A stretch of 64,000 nt of DNA from Schistosoma haematobium (taxonomy: Eukaryota; Platyhelminthes; Trematoda; Strigeidida; Schistosomatidae). Location: the NCBI RefSeq assembly GCF_000699445.3, contig NC_067196.1, positions 37,096,616-37,160,615 of the forward strand. Direction: 5' to 3'. How positions within the stretch are numbered: the stretch's first letter is position 1; each line of letters begins with the position of its first letter. Below are positions 11,601 through 20,500 of this stretch, piece after piece. The notes below the pieces were generated by a model. That model was not told the origin of the DNA. It was given only the letters and a program-made list of their open reading frames with translations, and ran no database searches. The position numbers and the translations under genes were made by a program.

Positions 11601-14600
11601 GATGCTGAAATCAATCATATAGAAGTATCCTGATGGGAGACCTAAACGCCAAAGTCGGAATGGAAAACATCGGATATGAAGATAACATGGGATGACATGA
11701 ACTGGAAGAAACGAATGAGAATGGTGAGTAGTTCGCAAATTTACGTGCATTCAACGAAATGGCTATAGGTGGCACAATATTCCCCCACAAACGCACACAC
11801 AGAGTTACATGAGTTTTACCAGTCCATACTACAGAAAACCAAATCGACCACATTTACATGATTAACAAATTCAAAAGATCCTTGAAGAACAAAAGAATAA
11901 AGAGAAGAGCTGACATAGTTTCAGATCATCACCTGGTTGTAGTCATGATAAAAACGAAGCTAAAAATGGACTGATCAACTCGAGGAAAAGCATTACATCC
12001 CATCTTCAAAATTCGTGTATGGAGGACAGCTAACAGACTCATTCCAAGTAAGGACCGAAGTCAGACAAGGCTGTTTACTCTCCCCTTTCTCTTCTGGTGG
12101 TTGACTGGATTATAGAGACTTTCACATCTGAGGGAAAGCACGGAATACGATGGACAGCTTGCATGCAATTAGACGATTTGGACTTCGAAGATGACCTGGC
12201 TCTTCTATCCCATACACAGCAACAAATGCAGGTGAAGACAGCCAGTGTAGCAGTAGCCTCTGCAACAGTAGGCTTCAACATACAGAAGGAAAAAAGCAAG
12301 ATCCTCAAATACAACATGAAGAACACCAACCCAATCACATTTGATGGTAAAACTCTGGAAGAGGTGGGAACGTTCAGGTACCTGGACAGCATCACAGATG
12401 AACAAGGAGGATCTGATTCAGATGTAAAGAAGAGGGTCGAGATAGAAAGGGTCGCACTCCTACAGTTGAAGAATATATAGAACTAAAAACAATTGCCAAC
12501 CAATATCAAAGTCAGAATCTCCAATACGGACGTCAGAACAGTTCCACTATACGGAGATGAAACTCGGAGAACTACTACGACCATAAACAAAAAAGTGCAA
12601 GTATTTATAGACAGTTGTTTACTCAAGATACTGAACGTCATTTATTCACGTAAGCTTATTTCACCAATGTAATGTAGGCTAAATCATTCCAATATCACTT
12701 ACGATTTTAAATTTTGTTTTTCGTTATAGAAAAAAGCAATAAAGGCATCTGAACGTGGGGCAGTTGGTCTTCCAAGCTTACCCCTTCAATTATCATGGTT
12801 GTCAATAAGTAACACAAATTTGGTTAGTGATTCAAATAACGTCAAAGATAAACAAGTGGAAAAAGATAAATTCATATATGAACCAACTCCAAATAATAAG
12901 GTATGGTCGATTTCAATCACGCTTTATTTGTAGTAAGATTTCAGGTTACACTTGTCTCTGTTATTCATATTCACAAAATGCATCAATATATTGAGCACAT
13001 TAAGCATCCAGTCAATTATGCCGGTTTATAATAGTGTAGAAATGTTTTGTAATTAACAAGCAACAGAATAACAACCATATCGAAAGGCACAATAGTAAAG
13101 TAACTAGTAGTAATAGAAAACTATGCTTTGAATTGCGAATCAATAAAGAACAAAAATAAGAAGCATGTAGAATTCACATGTTGTAGGCTGTATGCGGAAA
13201 TGGAATATTTCCATAGGAAATCTAACGACACTATTTTGAATAAATAGATTTCATTAAGTGGCGTAGATAGATAATAACGTTCATAAGTTAAAATACTATT
13301 TGTACGTATATTGAAATCGTTGCACGCATATTGAGTAGTTTAATACAGTCGTCAGTCTAAAGTAAAACTTAAAGGGATCTTCTAGTATTATACGTAGATA
13401 AAGTGCAAAATATTTTAAACTGATGAGTTCTTCCAATGTATTCATTCAGTTATATGCTGATGAAATACAATCTAGTAAACGCATCGAATCATTGGTCGTC
13501 TTTTGAAGTATGCAATGTTAGGTTGATTGTATTGTCTGTTTGTTTACTTACTGACATCTAACCATAGCAAGTAAGCGACTTAAATAGAGGTAGTGTGTGT
13601 AAAAATCATTAAGAGTATGGTAAAGGGTGTCGTGAGAGAATGCTAAAGGAGAATTATGCTACGAGCTATTTAGCTGATCAGGGTTTCTATCCCTGTAGAT
13701 TTAGTAGGTCTTTCTTCTCAATATCCGAAGACAGTCGTACAACTGTAAGTTCTTCAATTAATATTTCTGATGTTTAGTTGTTCTTTGCACAAATCAATGG
13801 AGTGTATTAAAATCCGACAGTTTGATGTATTCAGTTTCAAAGTGATCAATATTCTAGTCGTTGTGAATTAAAATATCACAATCCTGATTTTCACTAACTT
13901 TGTCAATCTGTTACGTCAGCAACGCAAATAAGTTACCATAAATATCAGATTCTCTGGACATATATCTTTCTAAATGATTTTTGTTCTGTAATACCAGATA
14001 AATTTTCCCGGTGTAAATCTGTTACTGAGTAGGTAAGGTACTAGTTACTTGTTATAAAATTGCATCTAGCTTTCATGATCAATCATTAAAACATGTGCGA
14101 CGAAGTCTGTTAAGATAAATGTAGAGCAACAGAAGGAAGAATATTTAGTTGTCACAAACGTTCTAGTTAAGTATTACAATCCGTCATGGTACTTTTCTGG
14201 AGGTCCTAGTGAGTTAACGTTTGCGACAATTAGTATTCACAGTCCAACACTGACAGTTTGTTTAGCATAAATATTTCAATGATCCCGTTAGCTTACAAAA
14301 ATTATTATTAAGGTACTTAAAAGTAATTTAGTTTTTGTTTCTTAAATGCAATATGAAGGTAGTTTTTCATGGGTAGAACAGTAAATTACAAGACATAATA
14401 CTCATTTTCTAGAATTTGTCATTATATATCGTTAACTTTGAACCCCAGTTCAAATACACTATGAAACATCCGTTTTCTTAGAATTACAAGCACACTCCGC
14501 TGCCGAGTATCAATTAGTACGATGCCTAGGTTTAGAGTTTCTTGCCAACTAAATTAAAGCCATCTAATATTAAGACAGCTCATACAGCGTTTAGTTGCTA

Positions 14601-14811
14601 AGACTAGTGCCCAAATTAATATTCGATTGACAGAATACGATTATCACTAATCAGTGATCAGTTAATGTACGGTTTGTAAAAAAAGACAAGCGCACTTACA
14701 TAAGTTTCCATACTAACCTATATATCGTATATATTTTTTATCTATTTTAAGTCTAACTTTGAAACATTCGAACAAGACATCTTATCTCGTATGGCAAACT
14801 TTGGACAATAA
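2534..14811 (+). CDS. DNAJC17: DNAJC17-type protein (J domain plus RRM), 3' six exons
   Basis: Exons 2534-2621, 4049-4260, 9274-9351, 10730-10804, 12730-12900 and 14752-14811 all have GT-AG borders and join in frame (684 nt, 227 residues plus stop). Order: last residues of the J domain (KEYDQKWKAKREA), a charged coiled coil (KLKEELEAREAAAMALRKR), a KFKC/IKW linker, the RRM (FGDVIAFVIGKRGSAIAEF), and a C-terminal helix ending RMANFGQ. The arrangement and the spacing of conserved positions match human DNAJC17 as I remember it (about 304 residues), a spliceosome-linked J protein. J domain and HPD motif are outside the window. Three introns hold retroelement copies. This is the partial 3' gene; I see no lesion in it. 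Confidence 0.85.
2622..4048 (+). other. DNAJC17-type intron
   Basis: The intron runs from GTAAGT to CTAAG. It holds a solo RTE 3' end (2955-3165). Otherwise I see only AT-rich sequence without supported genes; the 62-codon frame at 3542-3730 has no recognisable motif. Confidence 0.6.
2955..3165 (+). mobile_element. RTE family C 3'-end fragment
   Basis: This stretch matches the 3' untranslated end of the element at 33180-33378, including TCTTTCTTTCTACGAA and GAGGTATGGCAACTTGG, and ends in GCTGACTGACTGA. It is a severely 5'-truncated insertion that kept only the 3' end, as expected from aborted target-primed reverse transcription. It lies in an intron of the DNAJC17-type gene. Confidence 0.75.
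4049..4260 (+). CDS. DNAJC17: DNAJC17-type exon: coiled coil
   Basis: The 212-nt exon completes a split codon (G from the previous exon plus AG). The acceptor is CTAAG at 4044-4048 and the donor GTAAGT at 4261. It encodes an Arg/Lys/Glu-rich helix (EELEAREAAAMALRKRQ) and the DDVKFKC motif that precedes the RRM. The internal ATG at 4075 is not the start of the protein. Confidence 0.82.
4624..4689 (+). ncRNA. candidate HDV-like self-cleaving ribozyme at RTE-B1 5' end
   Basis: The first seven bases of the element (CCCGACC, 4624-4630) pair perfectly with GGTCGGG (4653-4659), forming P1. P3 is ACC (4640-4642) with GGT (4650-4652), closing a 7-nt loop TTGGCGC, and P1's 3' strand follows directly. 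P2 is TAGCT (4632-4636) with AGCTA (4685-4689). A CCAA (CNRA-type) lies just before P2's 3' strand. This is the nested pseudoknot order of HDV-like ribozymes, which are known at 5' ends of R2 and some other non-LTR elements. Activity is inferred. Confidence 0.6.
4963..6237 (+). CDS. RTE-B1 apurinic-type endonuclease ORF
   Basis: The 424-codon frame encodes the DNA-nicking endonuclease of the retroelement. The first 120 residues are a Pro/Ser/Thr-rich leader. The endonuclease fold follows: GAFNVRTL near residue 128, the catalytic Glu in FETRIQD, VVSAYSPTD, GDFNAQVG, the IDHIAISHRW segment, and the terminal SDHALVRARI. All expected catalytic motifs are visible. The listed start is TTG; no ATG is well placed, so the true start is unsure. 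Near 6190 the frame leaves the one that continues into the RT. The same shift occurs in B2 and B3, so it is a shared lesion or a frameshift site. Confidence 0.8.
   Translation: MKNGANTSKTFHKKAVCDRPQAVVPWALRSRSQVVKTNTNPISFSGSSRNTLPRCGQPGSDISPHTRNSTRDQVGQIQILPTPPNTSLISPTNPPHVSLSSRTARANDSSTWNPIPGLLKPRSKLYVGAFNVRTLCQIGQQASLAKTLESRAIDVCCVFETRIQDPSSVIHLTSPCRNKEPTRFTLRVSGSPDSATRGLAGVGIALSPRAELALLEWIPVDSRLCAVRLNGTVRIRKDRDTRRCLFVVSAYSPTDCSSDDVKDEFYRKLSDLLRKARRSDVVIVAGDFNAQVGKLSDRERHLSGSYDVVAQRTDNGYLLLQLCSDNRLFLANTNFKHKEKHLLTWQPPNSSQRWTQIDHIAISHRWRGSIEDCRSFWSTCLDSDHALVRARICLRLTGCRKTLKGNLLGAYLMIVKLRVYFRNN
6190..7755 (+). pseudogene. RTE-B1 reverse transcriptase region, deleted and interrupted
   Basis: The RT frame is open from about 6190 to a TGA at 7299-7301. 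It includes motif A FLDLKAAFDSVDR, motif B SSGVRQDCPLSPFLFNF and intact motif C KYADDIVLFGED, then the FTYLGSLISP thumb and C-terminal region. A 194-codon in-frame deletion at about 6536 removes the RT N-terminal fingers. Further stops are TGA 7299-7301 (Trp codon in B2), TAA 7569-7571 (Gln in B2), and two TGA codons after GP near 7656 and 7674 shared with all family B copies. It cannot encode an active RT. Confidence 0.85.
7986..9273 (+). other. DNAJC17-type intron, 3' part
   Basis: This AT-rich sequence contains one short interspersed repeat (8765-8985) and ends in the acceptor CAG at 9271-9273. I see nothing else that can be supported. Confidence 0.5.
8765..8985 (+). repeat. short interspersed repeat R2, copy 1
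   Basis: This copy shares its left end (GCTACTTATAT then CATAAGTA) and right end (GATATTTTGCAAA then TTTACT) with the copy at 30556-30790, with a purine-rich centre between. It is about 220 bp, non-coding and unclassified. It may be a non-autonomous retroposon. Confidence 0.5.
9274..9351 (+). CDS. DNAJC17: DNAJC17-type exon: entry to RRM
   Basis: The 78-nt exon is phase 0 on both sides, with CAG before and GTATAT after. It encodes IKWAYGENF and YTESFLRTCLSE, corresponding to the RRM strand 1 and helix 1 region of DNAJC17. It is too short for ordinary ORF listings and is supported by the frame and by its fit between neighbours. Confidence 0.78.
9490..9565 (+). mobile_element. decayed RTE 3' tail
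   Basis: The order GTATGGGAACTTG, ATATGTGC, TAGGTTCTACGTTG and TTGACTGA follows that of RTE family B/C 3' ends (TATGGCAACTTGG ... GGTCCTACGTTG ... CTGACTGA), with many substitutions. It is a small, old, 5'-truncated insertion. Confidence 0.4.
9970..10117. repeat. fold-back repeat with about 60-bp inverted arms
   Basis: Left arm 9970-10029 (TAATATCCCAATGAGTAG ... GACGTTTCGTGACTTTGTGTAA) is repeated in inverse at about 10058-10117, with about 30 bp between. The arms carry CTGAAGAAGTGGCTTACAC and ACGAAACGTC on one strand. This resembles the CUGANGA and GAAA core blocks of minimal hammerheads described in Penelope-like elements, but the stems do not all form. A decayed relative lies near 21830-21920. 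Confidence 0.65.
10730..10804 (+). CDS. DNAJC17: DNAJC17-type exon: RRM core
   Basis: The 75-nt exon is phase 0 on both sides, preceded by TTTGTAG and followed by GTAAGT. It encodes FGDVIAFVIGKRGSAIAEF and then STYNEA, the central strands of an RRM in which family members have YGEV and AVVEF at the same places. Confidence 0.82.
10975..12650 (+). mobile_element. SR2-like RTE-clade retrotransposon relic
   Basis: This is a third RTE lineage, unlike families B and C. The left part (CTTTTAGGGTTACTGCCGG, then GAGGGTTGG and AACCCCATCC) resembles the 5' region of abundant schistosome RTE elements. Coding remnants include an endonuclease piece, motif B VRQGCLLSPFLF with stops around it, the catalytic segment LDFEDDLALLSHT (YADD-type box with Ala to Glu), the thumb FNIQKEKSKIL and GTFRYLDSITDEQGGSDSDV, and a degraded C-terminus ending near 12650. 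The open frame 12097-12480 is the longest piece. It lies within an intron of the DNAJC17-type gene. Confidence 0.75.
12097..12480 (+). pseudogene. SR2-like RTE RT palm/thumb fragment
   Basis: The 127-codon open frame carries DWIIETFTSEGKHGIRWT, the catalytic-box remnant DFEDDLALLSHTQQ, then the thumb with FDGKTLEEVGTFRYL and SDSDVKKRV. The usual box is (Y/F)ADD; here Glu replaces Ala before DD, so the two Asp residues remain. Sequence on both sides contains stops. Confidence 0.7.
12730..12900 (+). CDS. DNAJC17: DNAJC17-type exon: RRM end and linker
   Basis: The 171-nt exon is phase 0 on both sides (TATAG before, GTATGG after). It encodes the end of the RRM, with LPLQLSWLS matching the final strand LKISWLEG of the family, then a polar linker (DKQVEKDKFIYEPTPNNK). 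Confidence 0.8.
12901..14751 (+). other. last intron of DNAJC17-type gene
   Basis: The intron runs from GTATGG to TTTTAAG. It is AT-rich, and I see no exon, RNA gene or recognisable repeat in it. Confidence 0.55.
14752..14811 (+). CDS. DNAJC17: DNAJC17-type terminal exon
   Basis: The 60-nt exon after TTTTAAG encodes SNFETFEQDILSRMANFGQ and TAA at 14809-14811. It matches the conserved C-terminal DYESLVMMRMRQ helix of the family in pattern (aromatic-Glu-Ser/Thr, then hydrophobic, then RM). The human protein has some further residues, so this end is slightly short. Confidence 0.78.
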   Translation, partial: SNFETFEQDILSRMANFGQ

Positions 14812-17440
14812 AACTTGAAAAGACTATGTATAGGAAAAGAATCCGTCAGTAAGAATGTACAAAATGATACTTTTTTTTTATTGTGAATATACATGAAACC
14901 AAATTCAATAATTTTTCCTGCTGTACATAGAAATCCACAATAAAAATGATTTGAATTCGCCGTTTTTTCTGAATATAATCAATTAGTCTGGTATGTGAGT
15001 CAACAGATGATCGCTTATGGACTGAAAAAATATAAAAAGTGTTTTCAGTTATGAAAGATGCATACCATTGATAAGAATTACTCTTAAGTAGTAATCTTTA
15101 GTCTAATTTATACAAATAAATTGCAAATTCAGTTTGTTAGAGTGTATCATGTATCGATTATTCTATTCTAAAAATTCTTAAGTAATGAATAAATACAAAA
15201 CAAGCTATAGGGCATCCATTTTTACTACTTGAGTATAAGTAAATCTAGTAACACAAAACTGTGGTTATACCAAATTACAATGATACTCGTTTTTATCGGT
15301 TTCACAACACATCAAGCGATGAATACCAATAATAATAATTGCTGAAACAGTACAAATCGTTGGTTTATTCAGCCTTGCTTTTGACCTATTATTTTAAGAA
15401 AAACTAGATATAAGAGACGATGTAGTACGCCGAAATAGTTTCAAATAATCACTATGAAAAATTTGAAGTCTACCTAGAAAATGTATTAGATGAATTTATT
15501 CATGAAGTGTCTCACTTTGTACCTAGTAGAAATCAAAACATAACATCTTCAATTAAAGTACCAGTGATTTCACAGTGATATAATTAGTGCTGTTAGAGGT
15601 ATAATTAGTAGGAAACATTTTTCTTCGAATGAGAATAAGCTGTATTCCTTTAAGAGCTACATTCCATGAGGATAGCAACAGTCAATATATTTATCTGGGG
15701 ATGAATAGACTGATGAAAACTGACAGCACTGTCGTTGTATCGAAACGACTATGATTCGAATTCGTAACTGTGTGACCGATTCATGGATTGAGGTTATAAT
15801 TTATAAATGCAACTTGTATATTACAGTCTAACTTGCCTTCATAGTTTGTGTTTCAGTGAATCGAACCCTGCAACGACCCGAACTCCATCCACACATTACT
15901 GTTTTATTACTTTCAAATTTAAGGTGTTCCTTAAGCACATGATTAATAAGGTCACGACGATCCATGAAGCCGATACCACAGTTTTCTCCATATTTTCTTC
16001 CGTACTGGAAATAGTTTTAAAAAAGTAAACGTAAGAGTTTATGCTACATAAACGAAATTGGTCAGATTTCACAAATAAAATATTCAGAAAAGACAAAATT
16101 CAAATGTATGAACAGAATTTCGGTGATATCAGCGAATAGAACATATGAGCTTACTCAAAAATCCTGGTTAATGGGTTCGGATAATCTGGAAAGAACAACT
16201 CATTCACAGCTTAGTCAAACAAAATCTTAACGCCGTAACTTTGTAAAAGTTGAAATAGTCAACTAATTTCCAAATAGATTCGAGAAGAACTTTTGGAAAG
16301 AATAAAACATTTGTGGGCTACTTTTCTAATAAACTTCAAATAACCACTAACCGCCATCAAAGGATAAAAAGCACAGTAGCCAAACTAGGAATTCCTACCT
16401 GGTGTTTGTATAGTATGATTTCATGATCAGACATGTGTAACTGTGAGATAGTTGAGCAATTTATCTTGACACAATTAGACCCAAATATAATTTGTTTATG
16501 GCTAAACCCAAAGCAATCTTATGCGTTTTAGTTAATGACTTTACTTCAGGTACCTACAGATCCCCACACTAAAGCTGCATGGGTTCAAAAACAATTGATG
16601 TTTGTTACGTATCCACGACTCCAATACTTACGTTATTTCGCTATTCGTAATATGACAAACCCTGTTGTTTTCTTCATCCTATTTATCCTCAGATGTACTT
16701 ACCCTATTTTCGCATAACTTGGCATATGTGTGATCAGAATATGTGCATGTATTGAGTGATCACATTTCTCAGATGAACTGGGCCTTTTCACAACATTATA
16801 TAATTATAAAATTGTTGTGCCGGAAAAACAAAACGCTGATCACTTACACTCAGTTATAACAAATCACTTACTGAGCATAGTTTATGTCAAGTGAATGCAA
16901 GAATATCGTGTATTATACAGAAGAAAATATTATACTGGAAAAACAATCAAATACTACACTGAATAATCCTCATGTTGAATCAAAACGGATGTAATATTGA
17001 ATAAAACTCATAATGAGTAATTCAATCGAAAATTGACTTATTTTCCATCATATCAAGCAATAATTAATCTACTGGGTATAACTCGGGTTCGAACAAAAAT
17101 GTAGGATTATTTTAAATCATAGTATTTCCAGCCATAAACGTGCGGTTATTGATCTGTTATCTAAATCATTTAGCCACTATAGGACTGTAAATACCTATCT
17201 ATTGCTGGTCAATCGTATACTATGCAGGACTTAGCAAAAATAATGCGTTTGACTAAGTAGTTATGCTATATCGCCACGTTAAGAAGCCATTATGGGGGCG
17301 AAAACAGCGATGAAATAATAATAATACTAGTAGCAATGAAAGCGAAATGTAAAAAACATGAGAAGTAGGAAATAGTATTGAAACTAAGATTTAGAGGAAG
17401 TTAAGTAATGTATTTCTGTGCCACTAACTATTGATAACGA
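14812..17440. other. tail-to-tail intergenic region
   Basis: This lies between the 3' end of the + strand DNAJC17-type gene and the stop codon of the - strand ZNF106-like gene. It must hold both 3' untranslated regions. The small open frames (15807-16028, 16535-16717 and others) have no recognisable motif or partner exons. Confidence 0.6.
14939..14944 (+). terminator. candidate polyadenylation signal of DNAJC17-type gene
   Basis: AATAAA lies 128 nt after the stop codon and is followed by a T-rich tract (CGCCGTTTTTTCTG). Another AATAAA at 14807-14812 overlaps the stop codon itself and could give a very short 3' untranslated region. Confidence 0.4.
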
Positions 17441-17575
17441 TTATACTACGGACTCGGAACAAGAAGCGTAAAACGCACGATAATTCTTAAAACAACATTT
17501 GATCACTTTATGAGTATCGTCATTCTTAAACTTTTTAAAATCTACCTCCGCAGTAGCATAGCGAACCCAATGCGT
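17441..17575 (-). CDS. ZNF106: ZNF106-like terminal exon: decayed zinc-finger tail
   Basis: The 135-nt exon follows a 76-nt intron (acceptor TTCACAG) and ends at TAA (17441-17443). It encodes KNDDTHKVIKCCFKNYRAFY, which aligns with the region joining the two ZNF106 fingers, but the second Cys of each finger is replaced (Tyr in the second) and the final His pair is absent. A GTAGTA just before the stop could be a weak donor leading to another exon; I see no convincing continuation. Confidence 0.65.
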   Translation of the reverse strand, partial: THWVRYATAEVDFKKFKNDDTHKVIKCCFKNYRAFYASCSESVV

Positions 17576-20500
17576 CTGTGAAGCATAAAAATTACTTATA
17601 CAGCAATATCGTTGTTTAGTAAAATAATGAAGATATTTTGTCAAAACTCACCAAACAAACGTAATTTGAAGCTGGTTCATTGACTACGATAACAGTAACA
17701 GATCCATCTAAACTACCTGCGATTAGCTAAATACAGTAGAAAAAAAGTATGAGTAAAAGCAAGATGATGCTTACAGCAAAGTGACATACCTCCTACATAA
17801 ATAACTATTTGTTTTAACTAAAGAACACGACCATGTGTCACCATTACAATAAATATTGATGACAAACATGTATATTCTAATGATTAAAAACTGGAGAGTA
17901 GGTAGATATCTGTTATCTTCCATACGGAGGTATGACACATCAGTAGGTTAACATGACAAGTGTAGCATTTTAATAAGCGAATTACATGAACAATTTTTTT
18001 TAACAAAATTGTTCGATTTTACAGATTTAGCCACCGATATATAACAATAATTTTATGTAAACCAGTAACTACATCTGATTTGGAGTACACTCAAAGTTTG
18101 GAAGTTGCTAATAATAAGAGATTGCTAAAACCAAAGTAAGTTTGGGGGATCTTGAAGTCAGTGACTGAAAGTTAAGCGATTCAACCAATAAGCATTGCAA
18201 TCAAAATAAAAAGCATGTAGATTTCTTACAATTAACTTACAGTGTCTCCCACAGATGCAAGTGAAGTAACTGCTCCTCGAGTAGATATGAAGTAGACTTT
18301 TACTGGTCGTGTAACAGGCAATCCATTTGACTATAAATGAAATTGAGAATACAGGAAAAAAGGCATAAAGTTAAAGGAATTACCAAATTGACGGAAAATG
18401 TTTTTGCTTCATTTATAACCAATATATTTTGTGTATATTTCATCTTATTCCATCTACCAGTATTCCAAAAATACCACTTCACTTCTATCTGCTAACTTTT
18501 GATGATGTACAACCTTAGTATGGAATTTAAAGTTTGCATTACACATCAGAATGGCTAACCTTTTCTGTGCTGTACCCATCAGAAACGAAGATGAATAGAG
18601 AAATCGTGCGACCTATTCCTTATAAAAACAAAAACTAGACTCCACATTCTTAGTTAAGAAAAATTAACGGAAATACACTTTCTAACACAATGTTGAATAT
18701 TAACGGCTGACCCGACCACATCCAGATATTTTTGTGGATAAAGTGTACTTTCAGCGTGTTCTGTGGGGTCGATTGGAAACAATAGTAAGTTTGATAGAGT
18801 GTATGAGAAGTACGTATACTTTTCATATTGTTTCGAAATTTATTCTGCTTCTCGGTACCCCTAATTTTTGCTGTTGAATAGATTTCTGATTATAAAGAAG
18901 TAGAAATGGCTAGGCATATAAGCTTTGAAATATTAAATTAAAATAACACGCCAGTTATTAAAAAAATCAATCTTGGGTCTAGTTGAATGATTTTTCAAGA
19001 CATAAAATATTGCTACTCAGAGAATGAATATACTAGTTCATGACCTTAATAAGTGGTGGCATCATATGGAATGGTAGATCAAATATTTATACAACTGGTC
19101 ACGTACAACTTATACCGTACACCTCTGTCATGCCATATTTGTAATTCATACTGAGCGAATGGTTAATAACATTTGATAAGTAAATCATAGGGTAAAGACC
19201 GTGACGAAGTAACAGTGACTTCTATGAGATACAATATTGTGCTATGCTGTCAGCATACGGTGAGTTACAAATATTATATTGATGCTATTAGTGGATTCCA
19301 AGTGGGGGTGGTTGTCACTTCCGGCTGCCCACATCGTGGAAGAATATTTCTTCAGGTATCCAGGAAAGCAAGTAGATTAGTAATCGTAATGTCCTAAGAA
19401 GATGACCACAGGACTCAAGGGACAACTGTTTGAGGATGGGCAAACACGGCCTTTACAAGGGAAGCTCTTGATAAGTTGGTTCCGTAATTCAAAAGGCCTT
19501 GCATCAGCAAACAGGAATCCATGGGGTAATAAGAGCTGTGACATGTTTAGGATCGACCTTTTGTAATTCTTTCATTCCGTTGAGAGAAGGCGGTATCGCT
19601 GTAGATGCTGGTTGTCCGGAAGAAACACCTTACTGCCGTCGCACCCTTTTGCATTCAGAAGCAAGAGTTCGTCTTCACACTTTAAGTTGCTGCTTCTAAT
19701 CTAACTGTTCTCCAATCCATCTTAGTATCATGGTAGGATCTAAAGGAAAATGCGTTCCAGACAATGTAGCTCGGTTGAATAAGCAAGCCTGATCACCACG
19801 TTAAGGTAGCAGCTACAGTCAAGTGCATCCTGAGAAAATCCTCTGCATCGGTTTTCGGACCCGAGCAGTACCTTAGCCCAAACAAATCAAATGACGGTCA
19901 GGACTGAAAATTAACGTCTCACAAATTATATTTACAATTATTTGATCACATTCGATTATATCTTACATATTATCACTTATATTTTCCCTTTAATTACAAT
20001 TTTCGGTATTCCTTTATTTTCAACTCATAAAGCAGGTAGATTATAGTTGAAATCCTGTCCTATCTAAACTTTTTCAAGTGAATGAATGATCGAAAGTTGA
20101 ATGACACCGACCAATAGGAATTCTGAATCAGCCATTTTGAAACCATAAATGACATTCAAACTGGCGTCCTTCAACGTCCGCACAATACTGCAGATCTGAC
20201 AACAGATAGGGTTGGCTATATCTTTAAAAAGTCTTAATATCAATGTCTGTTGTATATCAGAGACCAGTATTCAAGACTAGTGAAATGCTACAAATTCGCT
20301 CTCCATCTGTTACTTCGAAAAGCTTGTTTCACTTGCGTTTATCCGGGGATTTGTGGCGTCTTTGTCTAGTTTTGCTGCCGTCGGTATCGCACTACGCGCT
20401 AGAAATGAAGCAGCACTGATCGATTGGATCCTTGCCTTCCCCCTGCATCTCAAGCTGGAATTCAGATGTCAGTAAATCGGTCACAGCTTCTGTTACAACT

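Noticed and set aside
12901..14751. Further DNAJC17-type exons between the RRM exon and the last exon.
   Set aside because: The two flanking exons already join in phase 0 and give a protein end of the expected type; no additional conserved segment was found.
16535..16717. 60-codon frame beginning after a possible CAG acceptor in the intergenic region.
   Set aside because: No recognisable motif and no partner exons on the + strand after the DNAJC17-type stop codon.
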